Shown: positions 9,763 through 17,593, counted from the first letter of the stretch. The stretch is 64,000 bases of DNA from IMCC45349 sp047219225 (GCF_047219225.1 NZ_CP178208.1:1-64000); one strand, 5' to 3'. The notes: generated by a model not told the origin, from the sequence alone. Numbers and translations: made by a program.

Positions 9763-9770
9763 TACTTTTG
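9763..9770 (+). promoter_or_regulatory. Bacteroidota -7 promoter element for GAPDH gene
   Basis: TACTTTTG matches the Bacteroidota -7 consensus TAnnTTTG exactly. Transcription would begin near 9777, giving a leader of about 105 bases before the ATG at 9883. No convincing -33 TTTG was found at normal spacing. The long leader (9778-9882) holds no recognisable riboswitch. Confidence 0.55.
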
Positions 9771-9882
9771 CCGAAAATATAAAAAGCTAATTATTGACTT
9801 TTTAGTCATTTAGCCACTATATTTAAGAAAGCCATTAAAAGCTTTCAAACGTAAATTAAACAACACACTTAAACCAAAAACA

Positions 9883-11331
9883 ATGAGTTTTAACGAAACT
9901 TATGAGAAAGAGTTGGCTTTTCAAGCTGATCGTAGAAGAGCTACTGTAGAATTTATTAAAACAGTTAGCGATTTATGGTACGACAACTCTATTGAGTTAG
10001 TACTTTTTAGAAATCAGCTTATCGACAAAAATGTAAGCGAAATTCTTAACCTGCATGAATATGCTGGTGAGTTTGTTCAAAAACCAATTTCAATTTTTGA
10101 TTCTGTAGAAATTGCACAAGCTATTAAAGATTTTGATTTCCCTCCTTCAAAATTAGATATCGGAAAACTTACTTACGAATATCACTTAGAAGATAGTAAG
10201 TACAATAACGCTACTGCTTTTGTTGCTGAAAAATTAAAAGAAGCAAAAAAGAATGAAAGCATTACACCTAAAGACGTTATCCTTTACGGTTTTGGTCGTA
10301 TTGGTCGTTTAGTAGCTCGCGAATTAATGACAAAAACTGGAAAAGGTAGTCAATTACGTTTAAGAGCTATTGTTACTCGTGGTAAGGTTGATGCTACTGT
10401 TTTAGAAAAACGTGCCTCTTTATTACGTAACGATTCTGTTCATGGTGATTTTTCAGGAACTGTTCAAATTGATGAAGCAAATAGTGCTTTATTAATCAAT
10501 GGAACTACTGTAAACATTATTTCAGCTAACGCTCCAGAAGATATCGATTATACGCAATATGGAATTGATAACGCTTTAGTTATTGATAATACTGGTGCTT
10601 TTAGAGATAAAGAAGCATTAAGCAGACATATGGCATCAAAAGGAGTTGATAAAGTATTATTAACTGCTCCAGGAAAAGGGATTCCAAACATTGTTCATGG
10701 TGTTAACCAATTAGAAAACAATCCAGATGAGATTGATATTTTCTCTGCTGCTTCTTGTACAACAAATGCCATTACTCCTGTATTAAAAGTAATGGAAGAT
10801 TCGTTTGGTGTAAAAAGCGGACATTTAGAAACAATTCACGCATATACTAATGACCAAAATCTTGTAGATAACATGCACAAGAAATACCGTCGTGGTAGAG
10901 CTGCTGGATTAAATATGGTAATTACTGAAACTGGTGCTGGAAAAGCAGTTAGTAAAGCATTACCAAGTTTAGAAGGTAAATTAACATCTAACGCTATTCG
11001 TGTTCCTGTTCCTAATGGTTCATTAGCAATTCTTAACTTAGAATTAGAAAATGAAACATCACTTGATGGCATTAATGCAATGATGAAAAAATATGCATTA
11101 GAAGGTGATTTAGTGGAGCAAATTAAATATGAATTAAGCGACGAATTAGTATCTAGCGATATTGTTGGAAGCTCTGCTCCTGCTATTTACGATAGTAAAG
11201 CAACGATTGTTAGAGAAGATGGTAAAAATGTAATTTTATACATTTGGTACGATAACGAGTATGGTTATAGCCACCAAGTAATTCGTTTAGCTAAATACAT
11301 TGCTAAAGTAAGACGCTTTACTTATTATTAG
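9883..11331 (+). CDS. Glyceraldehyde-3-phosphate dehydrogenase, long N-terminally extended form
   Basis: This enzyme oxidises glyceraldehyde-3-phosphate to 1,3-bisphosphoglycerate with NAD(P), or runs in reverse. The Rossmann motif GFGRIG is at 136-141 and the catalytic cysteine is C292 in SCTTN, followed by the usual HAYTNDQ and YDNEYGY blocks. Classical GAPDH is about 335 residues; here 482, because about 125 extra residues precede the Rossmann domain, rich in charged helices. Similar long GAPDHs are usual in this phylum. Whether the main direction is glycolytic or gluconeogenic is not shown. It stands alone between two terminators with a strong -7 element, consistent with high expression. 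Confidence 0.93.
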   Translation: MSFNETYEKELAFQADRRRATVEFIKTVSDLWYDNSIELVLFRNQLIDKNVSEILNLHEYAGEFVQKPISIFDSVEIAQAIKDFDFPPSKLDIGKLTYEYHLEDSKYNNATAFVAEKLKEAKKNESITPKDVILYGFGRIGRLVARELMTKTGKGSQLRLRAIVTRGKVDATVLEKRASLLRNDSVHGDFSGTVQIDEANSALLINGTTVNIISANAPEDIDYTQYGIDNALVIDNTGAFRDKEALSRHMASKGVDKVLLTAPGKGIPNIVHGVNQLENNPDEIDIFSAASCTTNAITPVLKVMEDSFGVKSGHLETIHAYTNDQNLVDNMHKKYRRGRAAGLNMVITETGAGKAVSKALPSLEGKLTSNAIRVPVPNGSLAILNLELENETSLDGINAMMKKYALEGDLVEQIKYELSDELVSSDIVGSSAPAIYDSKATIVREDGKNVILYIWYDNEYGYSHQVIRLAKYIAKVRRFTYY

Positions 11332-11371
11332 TAGGTATAAAAATCCAGATTTTTATTTTTCACGTATATAA

Positions 11372-11399
11372 TTTTAGCCTCACAATTGTGAGGCTAAAA
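11372..11399. terminator. Perfect 28-bp palindrome, bidirectional terminator after GAPDH
   Basis: TTTTAGCCTCACAA (11372-11385) and TTGTGAGGCTAAAA (11386-11399) are perfect reverse complements. The GC-rich core flanked by A and T runs makes an intrinsic terminator 40 bases after the GAPDH stop. Confidence 0.8.
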
Positions 11400-11451
11400 A
11401 TTTAATATATATCTTGCTAAGATTAATACGCTAACAATAAACGCTACCAAA

Positions 11452-12066
11452 ATGAAATTCTTTAAGTTATCTGTTTTATTACTACTTACAGTAACATTAC
11501 ATACATCGATTCAAGCTCAAAATACAGCTAGTGAAACCGATAAATTATCTCTTAATGAAGGGACTATTGACAATCAATTTGACTACGTAATTAAAAAATC
11601 TAATCGTTATCAAGAATTTAAAGTTGTTAAACAAACTTGGTTACACACACTTAAAGCACATACATTAGATTCTTTAAAAGCTATTAAAAAGCAACTTAAC
11701 GATACCAAAGCTGTTGTAACTACGCAACAAGAAGAAATAGACACTTTAAAAAACAACTTAAGCACTACACAAACTACTTTAGACAATACTAATAAAGAAA
11801 AAGATAGTATGGCTTTATTTGGTATGCAAATGAGTAAAGGTGGTTATAATACCTTAATGTGGTCTATAATAGCTGGCCTATTAGCTTTACTTATGTTATT
11901 TATCTATAAGTTTAAGAGTAGCAATGCAGTTACAAAAGCTGCTAAAAAGTCATTAGCTGAAACTGAATTAGAGTTTGAAGAGCATAGACGTGTAGCTTTA
12001 GAGCGTGAACAAAAAGTGCGTCGTCAATTACAAGACGAAATAAATAAGCATAAAAATAATAGCTAG
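11452..12066 (+). CDS. Envelope protein: signal peptide, coiled coil, one TM helix, basic tail
   Basis: A 204-residue protein. Residues 1-22 form a signal peptide (SIQAQ), 60-120 are heptad-rich and probably a coiled coil, 133-152 are a single transmembrane helix, and 155-204 are a highly charged helical tail, probably cytoplasmic. Homologs in flavobacteria are often labelled tRNA (guanine-N1)-methyltransferase in databases, as far as I recall; nothing here resembles TrmD (no SPOUT knot motifs, and the protein is exported). Function is unknown. The topology suggests a structural or signalling link between periplasm and cytoplasm. It sits alone between terminators. Confidence 0.75.
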   Translation: MKFFKLSVLLLLTVTLHTSIQAQNTASETDKLSLNEGTIDNQFDYVIKKSNRYQEFKVVKQTWLHTLKAHTLDSLKAIKKQLNDTKAVVTTQQEEIDTLKNNLSTTQTTLDNTNKEKDSMALFGMQMSKGGYNTLMWSIIAGLLALLMLFIYKFKSSNAVTKAAKKSLAETELEFEEHRRVALEREQKVRRQLQDEINKHKNNS

Positions 12067-12100
12067 TAACTACTTAGCTATTTAAATAATACAATTAAAA

Positions 12101-12127
12101 TCTGTAATTTCGATTACAGATTTTTTT
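12101..12127 (+). terminator. Hairpin terminator with UUCG loop, directly before the next start codon
   Basis: TCTGTAAT (12101-12108), loop TTCG (12109-12112), ATTACAGA (12113-12120) and seven Ts (12121-12127) make a textbook intrinsic terminator for the preceding gene. The next ATG is only 4 bases later at 12132. The left arm plus loop also read TAATTTCG, one mismatch from the -7 promoter consensus, so the same bases may serve as promoter of the next gene. Confidence 0.75.
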
Positions 12128-12131
12128 GTTT

Positions 12132-12569
12132 ATGAACATTGTACAAGCCACTTTAAACCATATTAATGATTTAGCGCCTTTATTTGATGCGTATCGCATA
12201 TTTTATAAGCAAACATCTAATTTAGATGCTGCTAAAGCTTTTTTAAAATCACGTATAGAAAATAAAGAATCCACTATTTACTTATGTTATGATAATGACA
12301 AAGCAATTGGATTTACACAATTATATCCTCTATTTAGCTCAGTTAGTATGGAACGTATGTATCTACTTAACGATTTGTATGTAGACGCGAATTATAGAAG
12401 TAAAGGTGTTGGAAAAATGCTAATTGATGCTACAAAACTATTATGTAAAACTAATAACTATAAAGGCATTGCTATACAAACTGCACATGATAATCCTGCG
12501 CAACATTTGTACCAACGCTTAGGCTTTGAAAGCGATAGCGATTTACATTTCTTTTGGACAAATCGTTAA
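12132..12569 (+). CDS. GNAT family N-acetyltransferase
   Basis: A 145-residue GNAT protein. The acetyl-CoA binding block is YRSKGVGKMLIDA near residues 90-102, followed by NPAQHLYQRLGFE, the typical C-terminal GNAT motif. I chose ATG at 12132 over the in-frame TTG at 12126, which lies inside the T-run of the upstream terminator. The substrate is unknown. It ends 12 bases from the convergent DUF983 gene. Confidence 0.85.
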   Translation: MNIVQATLNHINDLAPLFDAYRIFYKQTSNLDAAKAFLKSRIENKESTIYLCYDNDKAIGFTQLYPLFSSVSMERMYLLNDLYVDANYRSKGVGKMLIDATKLLCKTNNYKGIAIQTAHDNPAQHLYQRLGFESDSDLHFFWTNR

Positions 12570-12581
12570 TAAAACAATTTA

Positions 12582-12935
12582 TTACTGCTCTTTTTTTACA
12601 AATAGTTGCATCCAAATCATTCGTGATAATCTAAAATTAAATGTACTACATAGTAAGGCAACAGCTATAATTCCAAAAAAAGTATAGAGTGGAGATATAT
12701 TAAATATAAAATGTGATATAATAAAAAAGGCAACAAACTCAGCCACTCCTAAAGCATAACTCACAAACATAGCACCAAAGAAAAATCCTGGTTCACGTTC
12801 AAACTTAAAGTTGCACTTTTCACACGTTTCGTTCATTTTAGGAGATTTCAATAAAAGTAAATTCCCTTTAGAACTAAAAACATCTCCTTCTTTACATTTA
12901 GGACACTTAGCTTTAAAAACATTTATTATATCCAT
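12582..12935 (-). CDS. DUF983 small membrane protein with zinc ribbon
   Basis: A 117-residue protein with an N-terminal four-cysteine ribbon (C11, C14, C38, C41; CPKC and CEKC) followed by two transmembrane helices (about 53-75 and 82-102) and a short basic tail. This is the DUF983 architecture. Function is unknown; the ribbon most likely binds zinc on the cytoplasmic side. It is divergent from the AraC regulator gene. Confidence 0.85.
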   Translation of the reverse strand: MDIINVFKAKCPKCKEGDVFSSKGNLLLLKSPKMNETCEKCNFKFEREPGFFFGAMFVSYALGVAEFVAFFIISHFIFNISPLYTFFGIIAVALLCSTFNFRLSRMIWMQLFVKKEQ

Positions 12936-13038
12936 GATAGATCAATTCAATTAAGACTACAAATTTAAGCTCTTAAAGAATTATTAAACTCATATATAAT
13001 TCGCTATTTTTTGTACTTTTAGGACATTAACAAGTAGA

Positions 13039-13920
13039 ATGAACACAATATCAGTATTAAATATTCAGGAGTTTGAACCTGAAGTTGAAATGTCAAACTT
13101 TTATAGTAACGACTTTAAAACGCATTTACACAAAAACAAAAACCTGTTTAACAAGCCACACAGTCATGATTTTTACTTGTGCGTTATGTTTACTAAAGGT
13201 ATTGGTACTCATGAAATTGATTTTAACAGTTATCCTGTAAAAGCTGGTAGTGTTTTTTTCTTAAAACCAGGACAAACACACTATTGGACATTTACTAAAC
13301 AACCTGAAGGCTATATCTTTTTCCACACACGAGATTTTTACGAGCTTCATTTTACAAAAAGTAAACTGGAACAATTTCCTTTTTACTTTACTCAAGAAAA
13401 CTCACCATCATTACATTTAACCAATGATGAGACTTTATTTATAGAAGCTAAGTTTAAAGAAATTAACAAAGAGTATTATTCAAGCTTAACTTATGTAAAA
13501 CAAAAAATAGCTAGTTTAATTCATAGTACTTATATAGATTTAGCACGCTATTACACGCAAACAAAACCTATTCAAAAAATTGCATCAGTAACCTACCTAA
13601 ATACTTTAAATGACTTAGAAAAAGCAATAGACAAGCATTATAAACAAGAAAAGTCGGCTAGTTTTTATGCCAATTTACTTCATATTACACCAAAACATCT
13701 TAATAGAATTACTAAGTCAACACTTGGTAAAACCACTACTGATTTAATCACCGAACGTGTATTATTAGAGTCTAAACGCTTAATGGTACACTCCACAAAC
13801 TCTTTATCTCAAATTTCAGAATTATTAGGTTATAATGACTACGCATATTTTTCAAAGGTCTTTAAGTTAAAAACCAACATGACGCCTTTAGCTTTTAAAA
13901 AAGGTTATCAAAATCGTTAG
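13039..13920 (+). CDS. AraC family transcriptional regulator
   Basis: A 293-residue one-component regulator. The N-terminal half (about 20-150) is a cupin-like sensing domain with HKPHSHDFYL-type histidines and LKPGQTHYW. The C-terminal 100 residues are the paired helix-turn-helix of AraC, with ASFYANLLHITPKHLNR and SLSQISELLGYNDYAYFSKVFK. The ligand and targets are unknown; a neighbour such as the membrane protein 71 bases downstream could be one. The upstream bases TACTTTTA near 13013 resemble a -7 element. Confidence 0.92.
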   Translation: MNTISVLNIQEFEPEVEMSNFYSNDFKTHLHKNKNLFNKPHSHDFYLCVMFTKGIGTHEIDFNSYPVKAGSVFFLKPGQTHYWTFTKQPEGYIFFHTRDFYELHFTKSKLEQFPFYFTQENSPSLHLTNDETLFIEAKFKEINKEYYSSLTYVKQKIASLIHSTYIDLARYYTQTKPIQKIASVTYLNTLNDLEKAIDKHYKQEKSASFYANLLHITPKHLNRITKSTLGKTTTDLITERVLLESKRLMVHSTNSLSQISELLGYNDYAYFSKVFKLKTNMTPLAFKKGYQNR

Positions 13921-13990
13921 TATATACTTTAATAGTGAAACCTCTTTTTTATACAAAAAAGACTAATTTCGTATTATAAAACAATACTAA

Positions 13991-14467
13991 ATGGAAAGCT
14001 ATACTATAGCTCGAGTTATACACGTAGTTGCAGTTATTTTATGGATTGGTGGTGTTGCTATGGTAACTACTGTAATAATACCTGCTGTAAAAAAACTAAA
14101 GTCTAAAGAAGAACAAATAAAAACCTTCGAACAAATTGAAGGTAGATTTGCACTACAAGCAAAAATCACAACACTCCTAACTGGTTTATCAGGCTTTTAT
14201 ATGTTATATGTTTTAGATGCTTGGGATCGTTATTTAGATATAAAATATTGGTGGATACATGCTATGACAGTGGTTTGGATAATTTTTACCATCGTACTTT
14301 ATATTTTAGAACCTTTAGTGCTACACAAACTCTTTAAGCGTTACGCTGAAAAAAATCCAGCTAAAACCTTTGCTTTTATGCATCGATTTCATTGGATTTT
14401 ACTTATTTTAAGTATTATTACAACTATTGGTGCTGTAGCTGGAAGTCATGGTTTATTTTTTATTTAA
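13991..14467 (+). CDS. Four-helix integral membrane protein (CopD-like)
   Basis: A 158-residue protein with four predicted membrane helices at about 9-30, 59-75, 86-110 and 133-157. The HVVAVILWIGG start of helix 1 and conserved histidines in helices 1, 3 and 4 (HVVA, WIHAM, HRFHW) resemble CopD / DUF2269-type membrane proteins, which may bind haem or metal, but the similarity is loose. Function is unknown. A TAATTTCG element at about 13966-13973 could be its promoter. The rlmF gene follows after 10 bases and may be cotranscribed. Confidence 0.6.
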   Translation: MESYTIARVIHVVAVILWIGGVAMVTTVIIPAVKKLKSKEEQIKTFEQIEGRFALQAKITTLLTGLSGFYMLYVLDAWDRYLDIKYWWIHAMTVVWIIFTIVLYILEPLVLHKLFKRYAEKNPAKTFAFMHRFHWILLILSIITTIGAVAGSHGLFFI

Positions 14468-14477
14468 CACTTAAATA

Positions 14478-15320
14478 ATGCATCCAAAAAATCCTTTTTC
14501 AAATAATTACGATTTTGATTTACTAATCAAACATTACAAACCTTTAAAGGATTTTGTTTTTACCAATGAGTACAATACACAAACCATAAAATTTGCAGAC
14601 AAACATGCTGTTAAAGCTTTAAATACAGCTTTATTAAAAACATATTATAATATTGATTGGCATATTCCAGACAGTAACCTCTGCCCTCCTATTCCTGGTC
14701 GTTTGGATTATTTGTTATATGTTTCAGACCTAGTACAAAAAGAAAATTTAAAACTACTAGACATTGGTACAGGAGCTAACCTTATCTATCCAATTTTAGG
14801 AACCTGTCATTTTAATTGGCAATGTACAGCTAGCGAAGTAGATCGTGACTCATTAAAAAATACAGCGTTATTAATACAAAATAACGAGGCACTACAACCT
14901 ATTGAAGTTCGCAAACAACAATATAAAAACAGTATTCTAGAGCATATTATACAACCAGATGATTACTTTGATGTGGTTGTTTGTAATCCACCATTTTTTA
15001 AGCATCGTTTTGAAGCCCAACAAAAAAACCAACGTAAAGTAAAAAACCTAGGATTAAAAGAACAGGACAACCTTAATTTTGGAGGACGCTCTAACGAGTT
15101 ATGGTATAAAGGTGGCGAAGAAGCTTTTGTAAAAAAAATGGCTACCGAAAGTGCTTTATTTAAAACCCAAGTACAGTGGTTTACCTCATTAGTATCTCAA
15201 AAAGAGCATTTAAAAAACATAAAACGTGCTATTAATAAAACACACCCAACTGAGGTTAAAATAATAGACATGACTCAAGGCAACAAACAAAGCCGTTTTA
15301 TTGCTTGGACTTTTAATTAA
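14478..15320 (+). CDS. rlmF: 23S rRNA (adenine(1618)-N6)-methyltransferase
   Basis: RlmF uses SAM to methylate N6 of A1618 in 23S rRNA. The 280-residue protein has LCPPIPGRLDYL at 68-79, the SAM motif LDIGTGA at 94-100 and the N6-adenine catalytic motif NPPFF at 170-174. Length fits the family (about 300). It lies 10 bases after the membrane-protein gene. Immediately after its stop begins the 94-bp promoter repeat. Confidence 0.93.
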   Translation: MHPKNPFSNNYDFDLLIKHYKPLKDFVFTNEYNTQTIKFADKHAVKALNTALLKTYYNIDWHIPDSNLCPPIPGRLDYLLYVSDLVQKENLKLLDIGTGANLIYPILGTCHFNWQCTASEVDRDSLKNTALLIQNNEALQPIEVRKQQYKNSILEHIIQPDDYFDVVVCNPPFFKHRFEAQQKNQRKVKNLGLKEQDNLNFGGRSNELWYKGGEEAFVKKMATESALFKTQVQWFTSLVSQKEHLKNIKRAINKTHPTEVKIIDMTQGNKQSRFIAWTFN

Positions 15321-15322
15321 CA

Positions 15323-15416
15323 TACGTATTTCTACGTATTGATTTTCTTACTTGAAAACGCTAACTTCGTTTAACAATTTATATAAACAATTAAAACATG
15401 TTTATATAAATACATT
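15323..15416 (+). repeat. Promoter/leader repeat, copy 1 (interrupted by cassette)
   Basis: 94 bases that match 22957-23050 with 6 substitutions and no gaps. It holds the operator-like double palindrome TACGTATTTCTACGTA (15323-15338), a TTG at 15339-15341, a 20-base spacer and TAACTTCG (15362-15369), one mismatch from the -7 consensus. Downstream is a hairpin: ATTTATATAAAC (15377-15388) pairs with GTTTATATAAAT (15400-15411). The outer left arm CGTTTAA is at 15368-15374, but its partner TTAAACG is displaced to 16193-16199 by the inserted segment. The promoter would now drive the inserted lipoprotein gene. Confidence 0.85.
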
Positions 15417-15425
15417 GTAAAACAT

Positions 15426-16058
15426 ATGAAAGAACTACTGCTGAAATTAATAATTGGAATTTTATTTTATTCTTGTTCTTCCTCAAAAGTTGAAAATAAT
15501 AAAACTAAATACTTCAATGAGAACAATATAGAAATAAGCAAATCTGAATTTAATGAATCTCGTTCAAATAGAAAGTTAATTGAAGTTCAAAATGACTCTT
15601 TGAATATAAAAATCCTGACCAATAGAGAAGTTCGAGGTAAAATCAAGAATAAGAAGTTATTCGACAACCTACTTAACAAGTCAGTAAATATAAATGTTGA
15701 CAGTACAAAACCGACTGTAATAATTTATTACATTGGTAAAGACCCATATAATTCTGGAGGTGGGTTTGTAGATAGACAATGGATGAAAAATTGGAAAAAT
15801 GACCTTGAAAAAGGACTAAATCAAATAGCAGAAATTAAACCTATTTATCTTTATAAAAACTATAACGGATTAAAAAAACATGAGGGAATTATTCCTTGGA
15901 AAAAAGACTTTGAAAATCAAATTTCAGAATTATTTTTTAAGCATAAATATCCTTGGTTAAGTTTTGTTGTAATTTCAAAAAACGGAGACTACATAAGTCG
16001 ATTTGGTGAATTTACTTTAGATTACGTTTGGGAAGCTACTCAACTTATGAATAAATAA
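15426..16058 (+). CDS. Small lipoprotein, cassette cargo, function unknown
   Basis: A 210-residue predicted lipoprotein: a short hydrophobic start is followed by the lipobox-like FYSC with C17, then serine-rich sequence. The mature part is lysine- and asparagine-rich with no family I recognise. A stretch around residues 95-110 (KPTVIIYYIGKDPYNSGGG) and 175-195 (YPWLSFVVISKNGDYISRFG) looks like beta strands of an alpha/beta domain, loosely thioredoxin-like, without a CXXC. The gene is the only one inside the proposed cassette and would be transcribed from the copy-1 promoter repeat. Such unattributed cargo is usual for cassettes. It may not be native to this locus. Confidence 0.75.
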   Translation: MKELLLKLIIGILFYSCSSSKVENNKTKYFNENNIEISKSEFNESRSNRKLIEVQNDSLNIKILTNREVRGKIKNKKLFDNLLNKSVNINVDSTKPTVIIYYIGKDPYNSGGGFVDRQWMKNWKNDLEKGLNQIAEIKPIYLYKNYNGLKKHEGIIPWKKDFENQISELFFKHKYPWLSFVVISKNGDYISRFGEFTLDYVWEATQLMNK

Positions 16059-16062
16059 ATAC

Positions 16063-16192
16063 GTTTTACAACACTGTGTATAATTAATTGCTTTGGCAAG
16101 TTCCTACTCGGAATTTCCTTCGGAAATTCCTCTGGCTTGTGATTGTTTGCTAAATTAGTTGCTTAAACACGCAACTAACCATACACCAACCG
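16063..16192 (+). repeat. attC-like imperfect palindrome at the cassette 3' end
   Basis: Order: R''-like GTTTTACAAC (16063-16072), spacer ACT, L''-like GTGTATAATTAATTGC (16076-16091), a central region, L'-like GCAACTAACCATACAC (16171-16186), spacer CAACC, then G16192 and the host TT. The two 16-mers are complementary at 13 of 16 positions. The central region has a perfect 9-bp hairpin GGAATTTCC-TTC-GGAAATTCC (16110-16130), and TTAGTTGC/GCAACTAA (16155-16162, 16171-16178) can pair alternatively. With the host bases, the right end reads GTTAAAC, a match to GTTRRRY. The 5' box core TTACAAC departs from RYYYAAC at two positions. Confidence 0.65.
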
Positions 16193-16258
16193 TTAAACGA
16201 ACATTCAAAAAACAAAACTTACTATAAACAACCCAAAACGACCAATGCTACAATTAAC

Positions 16259-17512
16259 ATGAAATACTTCTTATTTATAGTCTTTTCTTTATCGTTTACC
16301 AATTTTTATTGTCAAAGCATTTATGTGCCATATCGTGTTGGTGATAAATTTGGTATGTCTGATGAGCAGGGAAACTTGGTATTAGAACCGCAATTTGATA
16401 TTATCAATTTTGCAACGCTTTTTAGTTTTGATAAGTCAAAAAACGAGACCTATTACGTTGGTCATAAAATTTTAAATGACTCTACAAATCTATCCTCATT
16501 TATTATCAATGATAAAATCATTCTTAAGGATAAAGATTTTAACACCTACTACTATAATAATGAAATGATAGAAGGTAAAAGATACACCTATTCTAAAGTT
16601 AAAGATTATTGGGGAGATCATTATGTTGATACAAGTGTATTATTTACCAATGAAGGTCATCCTATTTTTGATGAAGAATACATTTGGTTTATGACGCTAA
16701 CACCTATTAGAGATTACGATACTAGTAACGAAATACTAATAGCATCTGCAACCATGGATGATAAATTTACACTCTCATTATACGATAAAAAATTAAAGAA
16801 AATAACTAAAACCTACTTCAAAAAAAGTTCACATTTCGCACATAAGTTTAGTGAGCTTAATTACAACGGACTGACAATTATCTATAAAGATGAAAAAGGG
16901 CAAGCACATAAGCTTTTCTTTGTTTATGATAAAGACAAAAACATTATTCTACAATCTGATAAACTTATAACACTTAAAGAAGATAAATACGCTGATAACA
17001 ACACTAATTATGACTATAGTTTACAAGCAGTTGAAGAAGTAGAAACAAAGAACAAATATGCTATAAATAAAAATGACAGTATATCCTTAACGATACCTAG
17101 AATAGATATTAAAGGATACTCCTATAAGCTAAGCCGAAAAATAGAAACATTAACGTACGACACTAAAGAGCTTGATAGATCCTTTGCTTATGTTTACATT
17201 AAAGATGGTAAATTGGGCATTAAAAGAGACAGAGATAAATCCATAACTCTTGAAGCCAAATACGACGAATTATACTATGCTAGTTTTTCTCTTTTTACTG
17301 GATATATTTTAAAAAAGGATAATAAATATGGCTTATATGCTTACCTATACAAAGACCATATTTTTATTGAACCTAAATTTGATATGATACCTTTATTAGC
17401 TCGTAAAAACTTTAGAAAAAAGGGATTTCACTTATTAAAATTATTTGATAGTGAAGGGAAACTTTTTTGCTATGCTAATCAAGATGGACTCATTTATTAC
17501 CAGGAAAAATAA
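16259..17512 (+). CDS. Secreted WG-repeat-like protein, function unknown
   Basis: A 417-residue exported protein with a signal peptide (about 1-18, FYCQS). Several segments resemble WG/KWG repeats: VGDKFGMSDEQGNLVLEPQFD near the start, then GKLGIKRDRDKSITLEAKYDEL and DNKYGLYAYLYKDHIFIEPKFD towards the end. This repeat forms beta-rich scaffolds of unknown role. By comparison with copy 2 of the promoter repeat, this was probably the gene first controlled by copy 1 before the lipoprotein segment was inserted; the leader now resumes at 16193. It ends at a strong bidirectional terminator. Confidence 0.65.
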   Translation: MKYFLFIVFSLSFTNFYCQSIYVPYRVGDKFGMSDEQGNLVLEPQFDIINFATLFSFDKSKNETYYVGHKILNDSTNLSSFIINDKIILKDKDFNTYYYNNEMIEGKRYTYSKVKDYWGDHYVDTSVLFTNEGHPIFDEEYIWFMTLTPIRDYDTSNEILIASATMDDKFTLSLYDKKLKKITKTYFKKSSHFAHKFSELNYNGLTIIYKDEKGQAHKLFFVYDKDKNIILQSDKLITLKEDKYADNNTNYDYSLQAVEEVETKNKYAINKNDSISLTIPRIDIKGYSYKLSRKIETLTYDTKELDRSFAYVYIKDGKLGIKRDRDKSITLEAKYDELYYASFSLFTGYILKKDNKYGLYAYLYKDHIFIEPKFDMIPLLARKNFRKKGFHLLKLFDSEGKLFCYANQDGLIYYQEK

Positions 17513-17539
17513 AGCAGCTTTATAATTTTAAAGCAAATA

Positions 17540-17571
17540 AAAAGCCTCTCTAAAAATTCAGAGAGGCTTTT
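17540..17571. terminator. Bidirectional intrinsic terminator
   Basis: AAAAGCCTCTC (17540-17550) and GAGAGGCTTTT (17561-17571) form a perfect 11-bp stem (12 with the T/A closing pair) around a 10-base loop. It lies between the convergent WG-repeat and T9SS genes and serves both. Confidence 0.9.
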
Positions 17572-17593
17572 AAAAATAGTTAGTTAGTTGATT

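Larger units (their letters stand above)
15415..16192 (+). mobile_element. Putative integron-like gene cassette (778 bp)
   Basis: The segment interrupts a leader that is continuous in copy 2 at 23048-23050. Left junction reads ACA|TTGTAAAAC, right junction CAACCG|TTAAACG, and the empty site ACA|TTAAACG, so the crossover lies at the TT. One ORF fills the segment, starting 11 bases from the left edge. Just 4 bases after its stop lies GTTTTACAAC (16063-16072). If the segment circularised, G16192 would join TTGTAAAAC to give GTTGTAAAAC, the exact reverse complement of that sequence. This is the R''/R' logic of integron attC sites. No integrase gene is in the window. The assignment is inference from structure and from the empty copy. 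Confidence 0.6.

Noticed and set aside
15426..16058. Thioredoxin-like function for the cassette lipoprotein
   Set aside because: Only a loose alpha/beta pattern and no CXXC motif; not enough to assign a family.
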